NCBI GenBank assembly: GCA_020746105.1
Contig: CM036628.1
Span: forward strand, 21,099,191-21,163,190
Direction: 5' to 3'
DNA: 64,000 bases
From: Trogon surrucura
Taxonomy: Eukaryota > Chordata > Aves > Trogoniformes > Trogonidae
Positions within the stretch are counted from its first letter, which is position 1; every line of letters starts with the position of its first letter. This document shows positions 22,141 through 35,230 of the stretch, one piece after another. The position numbers were made by a program, and so were the translations under genes. The notes under the pieces were generated by a model that saw only the letters and a list, made by a program, of their open reading frames with translations, made no database searches and was not told where the DNA came from.

Positions 22141-25100
22141 TCCCCGGACTTCAGCAGGAGCCTCAGCAAGAGGAGAGTGACACATCCAGAGCACAGGATT
22201 TGCAACTCTGAAAGCTGAAAATGGGGAGAGCGCCCACGGGCTGCATGGCCAGAGTGGCTGCAGCAGGCTCTGCCCCTGCTGATTGTGAGCTGGGAACAAA
22301 AAAGTGTGTGCAGGGAGGTGATATGAGTGCGTTTTCTTTAGGGCTGTATCTGGGGAAGAGGAAAAACTCCAAAGCCCCTCTGTTTGACTTGTGGAAGAGC
22401 TGGGAGGGGTGGCTCTCTGCACACTGGCACCAGCAGAAATTGTGCTCAGGCCATTCTTTCATGGGGCACGTTTTGGGAGGGAGCAGGAAGAATTTCAACC
22501 TACAGCAAACCATCAAAGCAGTGATTCTGCAGCAAATAAATTAAGGCTGATGAGCTGAGACTGGTTAAACTAATGACAGAAAGAGGTCCTGTCCTGGGAG
22601 GAGACCCATCTAGCAGGAGCTGAGCTGAAAGCATCCGAACTCTATTAGCAGATTATAAGGCCAGCAGGTTCTGCCTGTGAGCATCCTGGCTGAAAGGATG
22701 CAGGAGAGAGAGGATCCTTGTGGCACTAGGTAGCAGCAACCCCCTGGGGGAACACCTACCCACAAAATGGGCCATAACTAGGAGAAATCAGGAACTGGCA
22801 AGTCCAGCTTCTCCTGCAAGAAGGCAAAAAATAGATATCTTTTATGTGGAAGCACACTTCCATCAATTTACCTCAACAGATGGGGCTGATTGGAAGTGAG
22901 GAGGGCTCAGTCTCACCTCATTCCTAATCTGTGCTGATATCGATTGAGTTTTTGATACGTGATGGTCAGAGCTAAGTGCTGGAAATCTATTTATTCGGCT
23001 ATTTATAAAGACATTAGCAAAACTGAAGTTAAAAAAAAAAAAGGAAAGTGAATGTTTCAAGTGGCTGCTGACAAGTAAGAGCAGTTTAATAAATCACTTG
23101 TAGTAAACTACTTTACGTGTGCTGAAAAATGCCACTGACTTCTCTAATAAGCCATTCATGATGAAACAGGCAACACTTAAAGAACAGAAATTCATTTGCA
23201 GGGCTTGTTGATGTGTTCTGACGGTTCCCTGCTGTAAATTACTTGCCAGGTATGTCTGTGGTGGTGTGTGCTGTCCAGGCTGTGTATAAATCTGTTGGTA
23301 AGTCGGTAACTCACGGGGAGGGCATCTTCGCCAGGAGCTGCTCCTCATCAATTAAGAACTGAGCAGGAAGGGGTAGCCCATTCCTCATTCCTGGCTAACC
23401 CTCCCCTCTCTTTCCACAGCATCCTTATCTCCCATCCAGCGAGCAAAGATGAAGCCCTTGTCTAGGGAGTGTATCAGGCAGCTGTTTTTTTGCCATTGCT
23501 CTAAAAAACCCGCATCTCGTTTAGGATTAGGTAATGTCACTCCCTGCTTTTAGCGAACCCAGCGCTGGCAGCTGCTGCTTGTCACTTTTTTCCAAGCCTT
23601 TGAAATGCAGCAGCTCGGGCTGTGGCGGGACTTCGGAGGCCAAAGGGCTTAGATTTGTGGAGGGAGGAGGTAAATCCCAAGGGTGGGTTTAAAAGAGCTG
23701 GAAAGGTGTGTTTAGATGAGCACAGAGGGCGAGGGGCAGGCTCCTGGTGCAAGGCGATGGGCAGAGCCCAGCAGAAGCTCGGGGGTTTTAGATGTTTCTG
23801 CCCTTGCTGTGACTGCAGAGAGCTCTGCTACAGCAGGGCCACCTCAGGAGAAAACTGCCCGGCCTGTTATATCCTGAGGGAAAAAAGGAAAACTTTTAGG
23901 GTTGGTTTTTTGTGGTGTGTTTTTTTTCCTGACTTGACTTAGATTTGGGGATCTGCAGACTAAGCTTTGAAAAGGACCTGATGCTGGCTTTGGCAATGTC
24001 AGGCATTGTTCTCTCTATCCCAGAACATTTATACAAAAAGGTGAAAAAAAACCCCAAACCCTCACAAAAACCCACTGTTCAAATAGAGGTGAGAGTGTCT
24101 GACCTGACTTTGAACGCTGCTTTTGTTGTTGTGCTCTTCAGGCTGTGCCGTGTGTCAGGAAGGCTTTGCAAGGAACTGCAATTCTTGTAGTCTTCTGATT
24201 CTGATGTAGGTTTCTTCAGGAATGCAAATAAAAAAGGGAGGAGGTGATCAGGGGTCTTCCCTTATTTTTATTCAGTTGCGAACTAAGGATTCAAGTGAAA
24301 CAGAACAGCAGGATCTGTGGAGGTAGATATTACTTCCTGGGTGAAAAGGTAGGCAATTCTTACTTGGAAAAAAAAAAAAACAAACTGTAAACAAACACAA
24401 ACATAAAACCCCACCACAAACAGGGAAAAAAAAAACCCCAAACCCAACTACCTTAGTATTTTTCTTCATCTATCCCTTTGGTTTTTGTTGTTTTTTTTTC
24501 CCCCTCAAAGCATTTGTTCTGAGGAGACTTAACCACGTCTGAGCTGCTTTCCTCTGCCAGGTGTGATGCCTAAAACCCCTTGGCAAGAGTTAGTGGGGCT
24601 GCTCCGCTATTTGTTTTTTTACTGCTTCTTTATTAAAAAGCTCCAAATACAGCCCGACTCACTTTGTTCAGCACTTTACTTGGTGCCTCGGCTCACCCTG
24701 TCTGACAAATAGATTGTCTAATGTTTAAATCGGGTGCTCCTGTGCCCTCCCAAGCCATCCCGCCTGGATCTGCACCCAGTTTGCTGCATGTCTGTCCACA
24801 TCCTCCTCCTCCTGCAAATAAACAACGATTCCAGGGATTTTATCTTTTTTTTATCTACCTTGCAGTCAGCCGGGTAACTTGCCACCACATGCTGGTTGCC
24901 TGCTGCCAGCCCGTGCCTGAAGACTCCTCGCCGTGCAATTAAGCAAACCCACAGCGGCGTGTCTGGGGAGGCAGCTGGAGATGATGTGCCCTCAAGAAGA
25001 GGATTTGCTGGATATTGGGAAAATCCCCAAAACTGTCAGTGAAGTTTTCCCCTGCAAGCTCTGAAGTCACTCCTTGCAGCTCGAAGCATTGCTTACACCA

Positions 25101-25560
25101 GGAGAGAGACCGTTTTCCAGGGCAGCAGCTTAATGTATCTTCATGTCCAAGATGCTGCCAGGTCCCCCACAAGCTGTTCACTGCTATTTCCCCTCTCGCC
25201 TTATACCGACTCATGAGTTTTCAGTGGTGTAGGTGGGTCAAAAGCTGTCTTTCCACTTGCTGTGGTTTCTTCAGAGATGGTGGATGAAGAGGAGCAGGGC
25301 TGCGGGTGCTCAGCACTGCTCTCGCTGCCAGGGGACGGTTTCTCCAGGTGAGGAGCCCTCAAAGCCACTGCTGGTGCAGGGGAGGGCAAGCCACGCTTTT
25401 TTATGGTTGTGATTATCACTCTTCCCCTTTTGGAGGAGGTTTAAGAAAAAGCACTCGGAAAACGGTTTTGGTGCTTGGCAAGACTGGAGACCCCATCTGT
25501 TGCTTCTTACTTTGTTAAGCTGGTCTCTGCTTCCCATGCCAGCCTGGTTCCTGTGAAATG
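22141..25560. other. Unique non-coding DNA
   Basis: Contains short A-runs (around 23030 and 24368-24380) and unique sequence. A splice-acceptor-like site near 23420 is followed by a frame that stops after 10 codons. No coding exon was supported. Confidence 0.5.
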
Positions 25561-25920
25561 GAGCCTCACGAGGTCATGAGAGCCAGGCGGCTCCTAAATT
25601 AGCCGAGACATTAATCAGGTCCCGTTTGGATTAGTGCAGGGTGTCTACACCCTCACCCTCCCCTCCATAAATTAAGCCGGTTTTATATCTTCAAGGCTTC
25701 TCCGGAATTGTGTCCTCTCTACCCTCCCACCCCCTTCCCAATTGCTGGTGACAAGTATACATGGCTTAATTGGTTGGCATGGGAAAGGGCTGACATTAAT
25801 TGGCTGTGTTTGGCATGCAGGCTTCTCGCGGTGCCTCCCAGGGATGTTATCAATCCCATCTCGGAGATCAGCAGCTCCCGAGCACGGCTGCCAGTTAGAT
25901 GGGGCTTGATTCTTTGCTGC
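25561..25920. promoter_or_regulatory. ATTA-rich block with an internal direct repeat of paired motifs
   Basis: TTAATTGG followed by TTGGCATG occurs at 25766-25781 and again at 25796-25817 (spacings of 0 and 6 bp between the two words). TTGGC is an NFI half-site and TTAATTG is a homeodomain-type core. Further ATTAATC and GGATTAG words lie at 25600-25640. It is a candidate enhancer. Conservation is untested. Confidence 0.35.
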
Positions 25921-26419
25921 AGATGATTGAAATTTTGTTTGGCTTTTTTTTTTTGTAATGGCGCTTTGGCTGGGGAAGAGCAGTTTTCACACCACAGCTG
26001 GCAATCCCTGCCGCGAATGCGCAAGGATCTACAGGCATTGCCTCCCTGCGTGTGGGCTGGGAGGGAGAGGACACCGTGCTCCAGGGGGCATCGGGATCCG
26101 CTTGGGGACATGGTGCTGCTCCTGGAAGGAGGTGGTGGGTACAGGCACCCCGCAACAGCCTTTGCAGATGGTTGAGGTCCCTTCTTGCCCGTGTTTCTCC
26201 CATGTCTGTGGCAGCTCGGGGATGGCAGAGCTGAACCGACACCTCCTGAAGGGAGGAAGGGTCCCTCTCCCTCCCTCCCCGAGCATCTCCAACTGCTTCT
26301 GCTCTGCAGGTCTGGGGCTGAGCAAGCAACCTTCTGCCTTGCAGCTTTCCCTGTGAGCCCTGCCCGGGCGTGCAGCCTGACTGCAGTTTGAGCCATCCTG
26401 TGTACTTGCATGGCTAGGG

Positions 26420-26800
26420 TTAGAAAGCGGGGTGTAAATTAACATTTTGGGAGCTGTGGATTGGTGTGGGGGTGCATGCGCTGGGCCTCTGACAAGTTTC
26501 AATAGCTGGTTAACTTATTTGAAGGAACAAATTTAGTAGTCCCTGGTCCTGATTGTTTTCACACCCCTCCCTTTACCTGATTAATTCTAAACCCATCTTC
26601 ATAATTAACTGTGAATGACAGCAGCTGTCCCTTCTCTCCAAACAATCTTTCCACCATCAGGGAATAGTACTTGTGCTGGGATGAACAGGAAGTTTCTGGT
26701 GGCTGTGACTATAAAAAAATAATTTGATGCTTATTTTATTACCTGGTTATGACTGCCTGCTTTCACTCTATTTACTTAACAGAGTCCTAAATGGCCGTGC
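26420..26800. promoter_or_regulatory. AT-rich block (candidate conserved element)
   Basis: Contains TAAATTAACATT, GGTTAACTTATTTG, CTGATTAATTC, CATAATTAACTG and ACAATC words, and ATAAAAAAATAATTTG near 26711-26726. The composition contrasts with the GC-rich sequence on both sides. No transcript evidence is available. Confidence 0.25.
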
Positions 26801-29040
26801 ATCCCTCCTTGGTGTAATCAGGGATGCTGCATCAGTATTGGTGTCTGTGCTTAATGGTGTTTGAAGAGTTGGGAGTAGGATTGCCAAGTGAAACGAGCGC
26901 CCAGCCGAGGGCTCTGACAGCAGGGCCTGGGAAGGCGAGTGGCTCAGGGTGGTGGGTTAATGTGGATTTGCTGTTGTGCGTGTTTTTGCCTGGCTGATTT
27001 CCATTGACGGTGTCTTGGAAGTTGTGGGGATTCTCTAATCCAGCATGTGCAAAATCTTCCCTTTTGAACTTTCAATTCAGAGTCAGAGGGATGCTAAACC
27101 TGCCCTGGCAGTGGAGATTTTCCTGGAATTAGGAGTTTTGGAGGGAATACGGCACCCTCCCATCCTTACAGTAATACCTGATGCAAATCTCCTTAAATTA
27201 TTACTTTAATCATAAACCCCCACCTCCACTGTTGGCAGCAGGACTGCTGCAGGTTTGGAGCACACCGAAGCCTCCCTGCCCAGGTGTGGAGGTCTCTCGC
27301 CGCGGCCAACGCTTGTGCCGAAGATGTAGTTACGCTCTTCAGCAAACCTCAAAGTATCCCCCCTCAAGCAGCTTTCCCTGAGGGAGATGGTATCTCAGCA
27401 TAACTTTGCTGTCAGGAAGTTTAACAGTATTCAGCTTAAGTTTTTTATTAACATGATCCCCTTGCTCTTAGCAGCCTGTAGCATTAAGCTTCCTTTCTTT
27501 GCAGTGTTTATGTACTGAAGCTATTTGCAGGATGCTGTCATCTCTTCCTTCAGCTGCCGCTTGCTTGAAGTAGGCAGATGCTGCTCTTAAAGTGTTTCTG
27601 CCTGGATTCCTCCAGCCCCTAGATCATTATAGCCTCCCCTTAAACTCTTCTCAGTGTATCGATATCTTTTCTAGCAATTACATGCTTAAAGAGCGTGCAA
27701 TATCCCCCCGTTTTAATACACCCTCCAGCCTGGTATAAACACACGGCAACATGTATACAGAAAACAACCCCAAAAAAGCCTTGATCGGGAAGCTTTCCAC
27801 TCTATCCACAATTCTCTCTCTTGGGGAGCGAATGAGAAAGAGCACATGCTGCAAGTGACAGGCTCTCGGCATCTCTCGGAGCACCCTTGGACTGTGTTCA
27901 AGGGCTCGTGGCAATGACGGTGGAAGGGCGCGCGCAGTAGCCGGGAGGGCTCGCCTTGCTGCCTCAGCCCCGGCTTGAGACTGGAGGTTTTGTGAGGTTT
28001 TCTGGAGATATACAGTGTGGGGCAGGAAATTATTTTTGGATTTAAATTGGAATCGTGCTGTAGGAACTGTCTACAGGAGAACATAGGTTACCCTTGTCGT
28101 ATCTCTCCTCAACGCTGAGGCTGTGGCTGTGGGTGGACAAGGCACCGCTGCTTCCCTGCACCGTGCTCGGAGCCAGCTCTGGTGTGGGGCTGTCCCGTGT
28201 GCTGGGCTGGAGAAAGCCAGGTTTATAAATTGAGGGCTTGGAGTTAGAAGGTGTCTCCTGGTGACAGCTCCTCTTCCTGCTGTGTGCTGTCACCAGCCGT
28301 GTGTCAGGGGAGGTTTTTTGAAATAAGATGGATGGCTGCCTTTTGGTCTGTGTAGCACTGGGTGACTTGTTTTTCAAGACAGCCTATTTTCATTCTTTTA
28401 GCAGCAAAGATAAGCATCCCTGACACTTGATCCTTTGCCATGGGTTTGTGCAGGTCGATGGGGGTTGTAGCTGTTTGCTCATGGCCAGGACCCATGAGTG
28501 CCAGTAATGTCTGCTGCTGGTCTGTCACCTCTCACCAGCACTAATTTTTTGTCTCAGGGGGAAAAATACCCCTTGGTGCTTGCAAATACCAGGGGCTCAC
28601 TGGTCTGTGCCCTGCTGAAGGGCTGGTCTTCAGCGAGATAACATTGTGTTTGACCGTGGGTTTCGGTTTCCTCCGAGAGTTAACTCAGTTTGCCGTTAAG
28701 ACCCAATTCTTTGCTGATAAAAGGAGGCTGCGCTCACAAGAATATAACATTTCCAGAAGGTAACTGGACCACTGACCCTTGCCTTGTGTTCTTCACCAGC
28801 AGGTCCTGTTCTGCTCCCACGGCGAGGCAGGGGGGGCTCCGTGGAGGTCCCAGCCCCATCCCCTTCTTGGAGGGCAGCGCTGGTAAACGTTCTTTCCAGG
28901 ACGGCAACACCGCACAGCCGACAGCGCCTCCAAAACCCCAGGGGATGCTCTGTGACTGCATCGCTTAGGTTTTCCCCAGAAAGAACAGGAACTCGGGGTG
29001 ACCCCTTCCTCCTCTGGCACGTACAAACAACTCTTAGGTG
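26801..29040. other. Unique non-coding DNA
   Basis: Nothing was recognised beyond short AT-rich patches (27420-27520, 27650-27690) and a GC-rich patch around 27920-27970. Confidence 0.5.
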
Positions 29041-29300
29041 AGTTTTACCATAAAAATACTTCCGTTTATGTAGTATCCCTTGTTATTTCAGTGTTTTAAC
29101 CTATGCCCTAAATTACAATGTGATGTAGAAGATAGATACTATCTGTTTCCATTATGCTGTTCATTTTTCTCTATCCGATCATAGTTACTAAACCAGACTG
29201 CTTTTGCAATGCAGAGATGTTATTGCAGATGAGTGACCAGGCCCAAGCATTCCAAAAGTCTGGCTAATTAGAAATTAAAACGGTTGCTGATAGGAGAACT
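29041..29300. promoter_or_regulatory. AT-rich block (weak candidate element)
   Basis: A low-GC island with no repeat similarity that I recognise. It contains GGCTAATTAGAAATTAAAA at about 29262-29280. It is listed only because its composition departs from its flanks. Confidence 0.2.
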
Positions 29301-32300
29301 GAAGGCACAAGGAGGGAGTTAAATCAGAGGGCAGAGAGGAACGGAGAAATCACTGTACTGACTTTGTCCAGCTGATGCAGAGGTTGATCTTTTTTTTTTT
29401 TCCTTCCGCAAATCTCCTCCTTTTGGAATAAGAAACACTTTCCCCTTTCACACACGTGCAAGAGGTGGGGTGAAAGGAACGGGGCTGCAAAGGGTCTGCT
29501 AATTTTTGAGTCTGGTTGTTCACCCTGTAACTGAAGCTGTCAGTGGCTTATTTTGTGAAAGATTCACACTGATCTGGGTTGGGGGGGAGAAAAGCACGAC
29601 AGAGGGCAAATCTCTCCTTCAACTTGTGCAATTAGGGAGGTTTTTGTTCTGCGCCTTGGTAATGTGGGGCCATCTGTATTGGCTCCAGCAGGTCCCATTC
29701 CCCAGCTCCTGTGCTTAATTGTGCTTCCATTGGCAGCTTAAGCAGCCACTGCATGTGTTTCAAATGAACTCTCCACTTCAGGCTGGTTTTACTGATCACC
29801 TTTGTGTGATTGGCAATTAAAGCCCTTTTCAGCCGAGGGAGAATTATTGCCTGTTTTTCAGCTTGTATCTCCCTCCTTCAGCTTTCTCTGCCTTTTGCAT
29901 TTGCTGATATTCCCCCAGTTCCTTATCTATTGCAAAAGCCCCGTGTGGAGCCATTTGTCTCTTCCCTTGATGAGAACCATGCCTTTTGGGAGACCATCTG
30001 GGTTTTTCCACCACCGAGCAGGATGGTCTCAAGTCTTGCAGCAGATCTGCCCAGGCTTTAGATGCTTGTGGGGAATAAAGGAGGAGGCAAGTAAAACAAA
30101 TTGGGAGGGGGGGAATGCAGATTAAGAGAGCAAAGGAGAGTGAACTTAACCCAGTGGTAAATCCATCCCTGAAGCTGTGGTGCGAGCAGGAAATGATCTC
30201 TTAACACCGTGCACCTGCATCCCTGGGAAGAGCATCCAAAAGGGGCCCAAGCCCGCGGCAGGGTCCGCAGGAATGGCGCTCACGAGGCCAACTGCAGGGA
30301 TTTTTTTTTTTCTTTAAAGTCTCCTTGGCCAGCTTCAGTCCTTGCTCGGCTTCTGGTTCCTGCCTCCCGGTGCCTCTGCCAGATGCGCTCTGCCTTTCCC
30401 TTATCCCACAGTAAATGAATCCAGTGCTGTTGAAAAGCATCGAGGCAGCGGTGCTGGAAGCTGGAGGGTGCTGGCAGCACCTCGGAGCTTTGCACAGCAG
30501 AACCCGTGGTTTTGAGGCCTCGTGCAAGGCTGGCGCTGGGAGAGACTGACGCTGCTAATTGGCTTTTAGCAACCGAATCTGGTCCGAAACCATCAAACCT
30601 GAGATCTCGCAGCTACCCCATGCCAAAGCTCCTCGTCAGAATGAAATAAAAGTCTACGCAGATGAAAGTCCGTAGCCAGAGCCCTGGGTGGCGGCGCCCA
30701 GCCCTGACGTGGAGCCTCCCCAGCTCAGCCGCGCACAGGGCGTAAGCATCTGGCATGGGAACATCGACAGGACCGAAACCAGAGCAGAAGGGAAATCTCC
30801 TGCCTGGCCAGGAATCCAGCCGGGCGCCGGGAGGCGGGGTGGGTGTCAGCGTCCGTACTCTCATTAAAACCGGGATGAGGCTGATGGCGCGTCTGGCCGA
30901 GGTGCCTCCCGAAGCACAGGTCTTACCAGGTCTGCTGGCTCTTCCGTTCAGGAGGGGATTAACGCATCCTTAAGGATCTGGTGCTGAGGGTTTACCCCTG
31001 ACTCGATGTGCTGGGAGGCTGCAAGGAATGTCACGACACCACGAAGGTGATTCCCAGCAAAGCTGACTCACCCCTTCAGAGGCAAATGCGTTCCCTTCTA
31101 ATCACAACTTTGCCAGGGAATTCCCCTTTTCTTTACGAGGCAGGGGCCGAGGGAAGTGTTGCCTGCCCCGGCAGGGAAGCACACCTTGCTCCCGGCTCAT
31201 CGAGTGCTTGAAGGACGCAGGCACTTGCAGACAAGTGTCCTGCCCCAGCTGCAGGGACGAGGTCGGGTCACTGTTCCCAAATTCATCGCGCTCGCCTCCC
31301 CACCCGACGGATGCGGAGGAAGAAAGGGGTCAGAGTGCCTTTGGCAGCGGAGACCTGAAGCTTGGAAGAGCCTGAAAGAAATTGCCTGCAGCTGCTGCCG
31401 AAGCATGCTAAACCCCAAGCCGTGACAGCACTTTTTGGATTCCAGTGGGATGGGAGAGGTGTTTTCTCGAGGCTCGCTTCCCCCTGCCCCGCGGGGGGTT
31501 GCAGCAAGGCGATTGCAGGATTTAAGGCCATGATGGGGGGGATTAAGTGTTCCTCAGCCGAGACTGTTCCACATTCTTTCCCCCTGATTTGCCACTCTGT
31601 GCTCTTGTTTCCCCTGACCAGAAACCGGCTCGCTCAGCTCGCTTCCAGTTACGGAGCTGGAAGAGTTTACAGCTCAGCCTCAGCCCAGCGTCCCTTCCTG
31701 GCGTATGCGCCTTGATTTAGTGCTTTGATTTGAAAGTTATTTTTTTACAATAAGAGAAAGATGGCCTATGCCAAAAAAAGCAGTTTCATAAAATGCTGAA
31801 CATGACTTGCATTCTGTAATTGCAAACCTGAGAGACTTGGAGTAATTGACATTTTGGATGTATTGCAGAGTATCGTATTTAATCTTGAAAAGCAGGTTCC
31901 AGGCAAAGGAGGCAACTGCCAAGCCAAACTCAGACTCCTCGCTGGGTTCCTACCATAACTCATTTTCAAATCCATTCAGCACAGTCCTGAACCTAAATGT
32001 TTACGTTTTTGATTTACTAAGATAACATTCCTGGGTCACCGAAACTGTTTGTCAAGAAAGGTCTCAAAGAGACAGCAGGAACTTGTGATGTGCCGGCTGC
32101 AGCCCGGGGGGTGTCTGAGGGGTGCTGGCACTTCCCAGCGCTTTGGGGAGAATTGTCTCCATCCCCTAGGATCTGGAAGATGGCAGCGAGATCTCGCCAT
32201 CTCCCCGTGGCTCCTGGTGCCCGTTTGGGTGATGTGGGAGCAAGCGCGCACCCTGTTTTGTAGAGGTGATGCTTGAAGCAAAAGGCTGTAAATGCACGAG

Positions 32301-33763
32301 GTGTGAGTGCCGGGGAGAGCTCTGCTCCGGCTCCTGTGCGATGGGTTCTGTGCTGCCAGGCTCTCCGTTCATGAGTGTGTGAAATGGCAAAAATGTGGGA
32401 CCGGACGCAAATTAAATTTCACAGAAGTGTGACTCAGTGCATGTGTATTTCTGTCGGTGCATGACTTCAGTGTGTGTGTAATTTTATAAATGTGTGGGAT
32501 GTGACTGATGCTCAGTAAGTGCGTCTGAATCAGGAGCGGCGTTGCAGAGACAAGCCAAGCTTCCAAGCTAAGCCACGGGTCCTACTTTCCCCTTTGTCTG
32601 CGAGTGCAGCTTCTGTAAAGTATCTGTCCCGCATTATCGTGGTTTACAGCCCGGCTATAAACATTTGCTTCTGTTTGAAATACAACAAATACAGGCGGAA
32701 ATCTGCTCTCCGCTTCGTGCATCTGGGTGAAAGACACTGGCTGAAGCCTTTTAAAAAGGGTAGCCCTCCTCTTGCTAATAGAGTATTTACACCGCTACAG
32801 ATTTCAGTGGAGCGAATGCTGATTTACAATGGTGCAAATGAAAAGAAAGCAGAAAACCCAGCAATGCAAAAGGGAATTATACACCCCGACTGTGGAAGTG
32901 AAGACGTGGCCCTGGCACCGCGGCTCTCCAAAGCGTTGGCTGAGCTCCGTTCGTGCTGGGCCAAATGGTGAGTCGGTGGCTCGCCTGGATGGGGCCAGAT
33001 GTTTGAACTGGTCGCCTTAAATGTCTCATCCTAGCGGGGCTCCTGGGACCACGAGCTCCTTCTGATGAGCAGGGTCAGCAGCACCCTGCCAGGCTTGTTG
33101 GTTAAATTTGTTATAGCTGCTCCCAGGCTTCAGCTGGGATTAAGAGGGTGTTGAATTCAGCGCTTTATGCACGTGCTGGAAACGGTGCCCTTGTGCGGGG
33201 GGATGGAGCTTCCCTTCCCCTCTCCCGGGTGTGGGTTTTCCAGCAGGGCTGCCAGCCCTGTTTGGGGATGATTTGGGGGGTCAAGGCTGGCATCGATTGG
33301 GAAGGGGGTTATTATTTGCCCAGCTGCACATCTTTATTCATAACGCGCCCATTGTTCTTCACGTTTTGCATATTTCATTGCGAGGAGCGGGGTGGGGAAG
33401 CAATCGCCACGTCTCTGGGAGCCGGGTTCTCTTTTATTTCGGCGGCGGCAGGCTGCAGCGGGAGCCCGTGGCTGTCAGGGTGTTCACATCTGTTCCCGAT
33501 TTGTGGACAATGGAGCACCAGCCTCTCGCCGCACATGGACGGTCTGTGACAACTTGACAGCCTGCCCAGGAATTCAGACCGAGCAGTTACTATCCAAAGC
33601 GATCAGCGTTGTCTGATCCAGCGTTAGAAGTGGAGGGCGGCAGGGAATCATAATTTCAAAGGAAGGGAAATAAAAGTTGCCTCTTTCTTGGCGTTTGTGA
33701 TGAGTGGCATTAGAGCCTCCCCTCATCTGGCGAGAGGGGTGTTTGGGAGCGGCAGGAGCTGGT
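29301..33763. other. Long stretch of unique non-coding DNA
   Basis: About 4.5 kb without recognisable genes. An AT-rich patch at 31730-31900 and a TG-rich degenerate patch at about 32425-32520 (including GTGACTCAG, an AP-1/MARE-like word near 32431) are the only internal landmarks. Confidence 0.5.
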
Positions 33764-33823
33764 ATTATGGAACTGGATGATCTTTAAGGGCCCTTCCAAC
33801 CCAAACCACTCTATGATTCTGTG
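33764..33823 (+). mobile_element. Short 3' end of an avian CR1 LINE (sense)
   Basis: The segment reads as the last part of avian CR1: GGAACTGGATGATCTTTAAG, then GCCCTTCCAACCCAAACCAC, then TCTATGATTCTGTG, the octamer-type tail. Close agreement with the bird CR1 3' consensus, as I recall it, makes this the clearest taxonomic marker in the window. The copy is severely 5'-truncated (about 60 bp), which is usual for CR1. Confidence 0.92.
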
Positions 33824-34189
33824 CTTCACAGCAGGGCAGGGTGCTGGTCTTGGATGTTTCCCTGCCCTCCGCTCCTGTCTTGCCTTTAAACGTCACCTCT
33901 GTCCTTGCAGCAGCGACAGGTTCCTGGGATGGATCTGTGACTCCTCAACCCCCTCCCATGCCCCATCGTGTCAGCCCCCAGCACTGCTCACCCTGGGAGC
34001 TTGGAAAGATGGTGGCAGCCTGGAGAAGGGGACATCAGGGTGGCGAAGGAGACGTGTCTCCTCCTTGAAGGTGCTCTGGGGCTGCCCTCCCGCTCCACGG
34101 CGCTGGCACTGCCTCACCTCCCCCTCCCGCAGCGAATGGGAGTAAGTAGGTCTGAGCGAGCCTGACGAAGTGCGAGGGACCGAAATTGC

Positions 34190-34480
34190 ATTACCTTGCA
34201 TGCCAGCTCTGAATCTGACCTTGGGGATTAATTAGATAAACAACCATCTTATATAGTACCTTTATATAAATGTACAAGCAAGGCACCATTAAGGATTACG
34301 TTGTCACTAACCTAAGCCCTTAGTGATTTAATTAGACAATTAGAGGGTGCTTGGGAATGCTCTCGTAGTAACCAGAGATATTAACACCATTTGTATTTAT
34401 ATTTAATGGCAATGCAGAAGGGATTTTAATTATTCTGAGTCTTACTTGTCTCTAAACTTCCAAAGAGGAAATTCTCTCCT
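34190..34480. promoter_or_regulatory. ATTA/FOX-rich block (candidate enhancer)
   Basis: TTAATTAG occurs at 34228-34235 and again, exactly 100 bp later, at 34328-34335, followed by CAATTAG (34337-34343). ATAAACAA (34236-34243) is a FOX-type core, and GGATTA occurs at 34225-34230 and 34293-34298. The block is AT-rich between GC-rich flanks. Function is inferred from motif density. Confidence 0.35.
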
Positions 34481-35039
34481 GGCTTTAAGAGTCTCGCAAA
34501 CATCGTGTTGGGGGGGGGGGTCGCGGGATCAAAACCCCTTTTCCACCATGAAGCCGTGTTGCTCCTTGGCAGGTTTGTTGGTCAAGAAAGCCCCGGGGAG
34601 CTGCTGAAGGAGCCCTGGGCTCGCTGGCATATGGGCAGCAGCAATTAACGACGGCTGTAATGACTGCACAGACAGAGAGGTTTGTGCGATGGTGCTTGGG
34701 ATGATAAAATCAATAGAAGGCTGGATACCCACAGGTGGGAGGGTGATCGACACTTGCCTCGGCGTGCTGCAAGGGTGTTGGCCAGCATGGTGAGCCAGGG
34801 GTTCGATGGGACAGAGCCCGTCCTCGGCACCATCCGAGTCACCGGCGGCTGCGAGCAGCTTAGTGATACCAAATACAATCTGGCGACTGGGGAGAGCCTT
34901 CAGCTCCCGACAGCTGCAATCTAATTTCGGACGTGAGCTGGAATCCCTGCAGGAGGAAAGGCTTTGTCTCGGCACCAGGTAGCTCTCAGCCCCTTCTTGA
35001 TCAATACCAGCCAAGCGCCCTTTCTTCCTGCTCTCCCCT

Positions 35040-35230
35040 CGATGCCATTCTTGCAATCTCTCTGCCGATAATTGTATTTTCACTGTATTACAGCCTCAGT
35101 AATACAGTTAAGCCTAAATAATATAGATGAAGTGGAGAGTAATTTGATTTGCTAACTAATGCTTGAGTCAAGTTGACTCTTTTTGCCCCCCCTCGCCGTT
35201 TTCATGAATCTACAGTTGACTAAACTCGCA
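35040..35230. promoter_or_regulatory. AT-rich block with two near-perfect inverted repeats
   Basis: ACTGTATTAC (35082-35091) and GTAATACAGT (35099-35108) are perfect 10-bp arms around a 7-nt spacer. GAGTCAA-G-TTGACTC (35165-35179) is a second inverted repeat. The sequence between them is AATAATATAG-rich. It is a candidate protein-binding or hairpin element with no homology that I recognise. Confidence 0.35.

Noticed and set aside
23421-23466. Acceptor-like CTCTTTCCACAG followed by HPYLPSSEQR
   Set aside because: It hints at known transcription-factor peptides, but the frame stops after ten codons and no family match is convincing.
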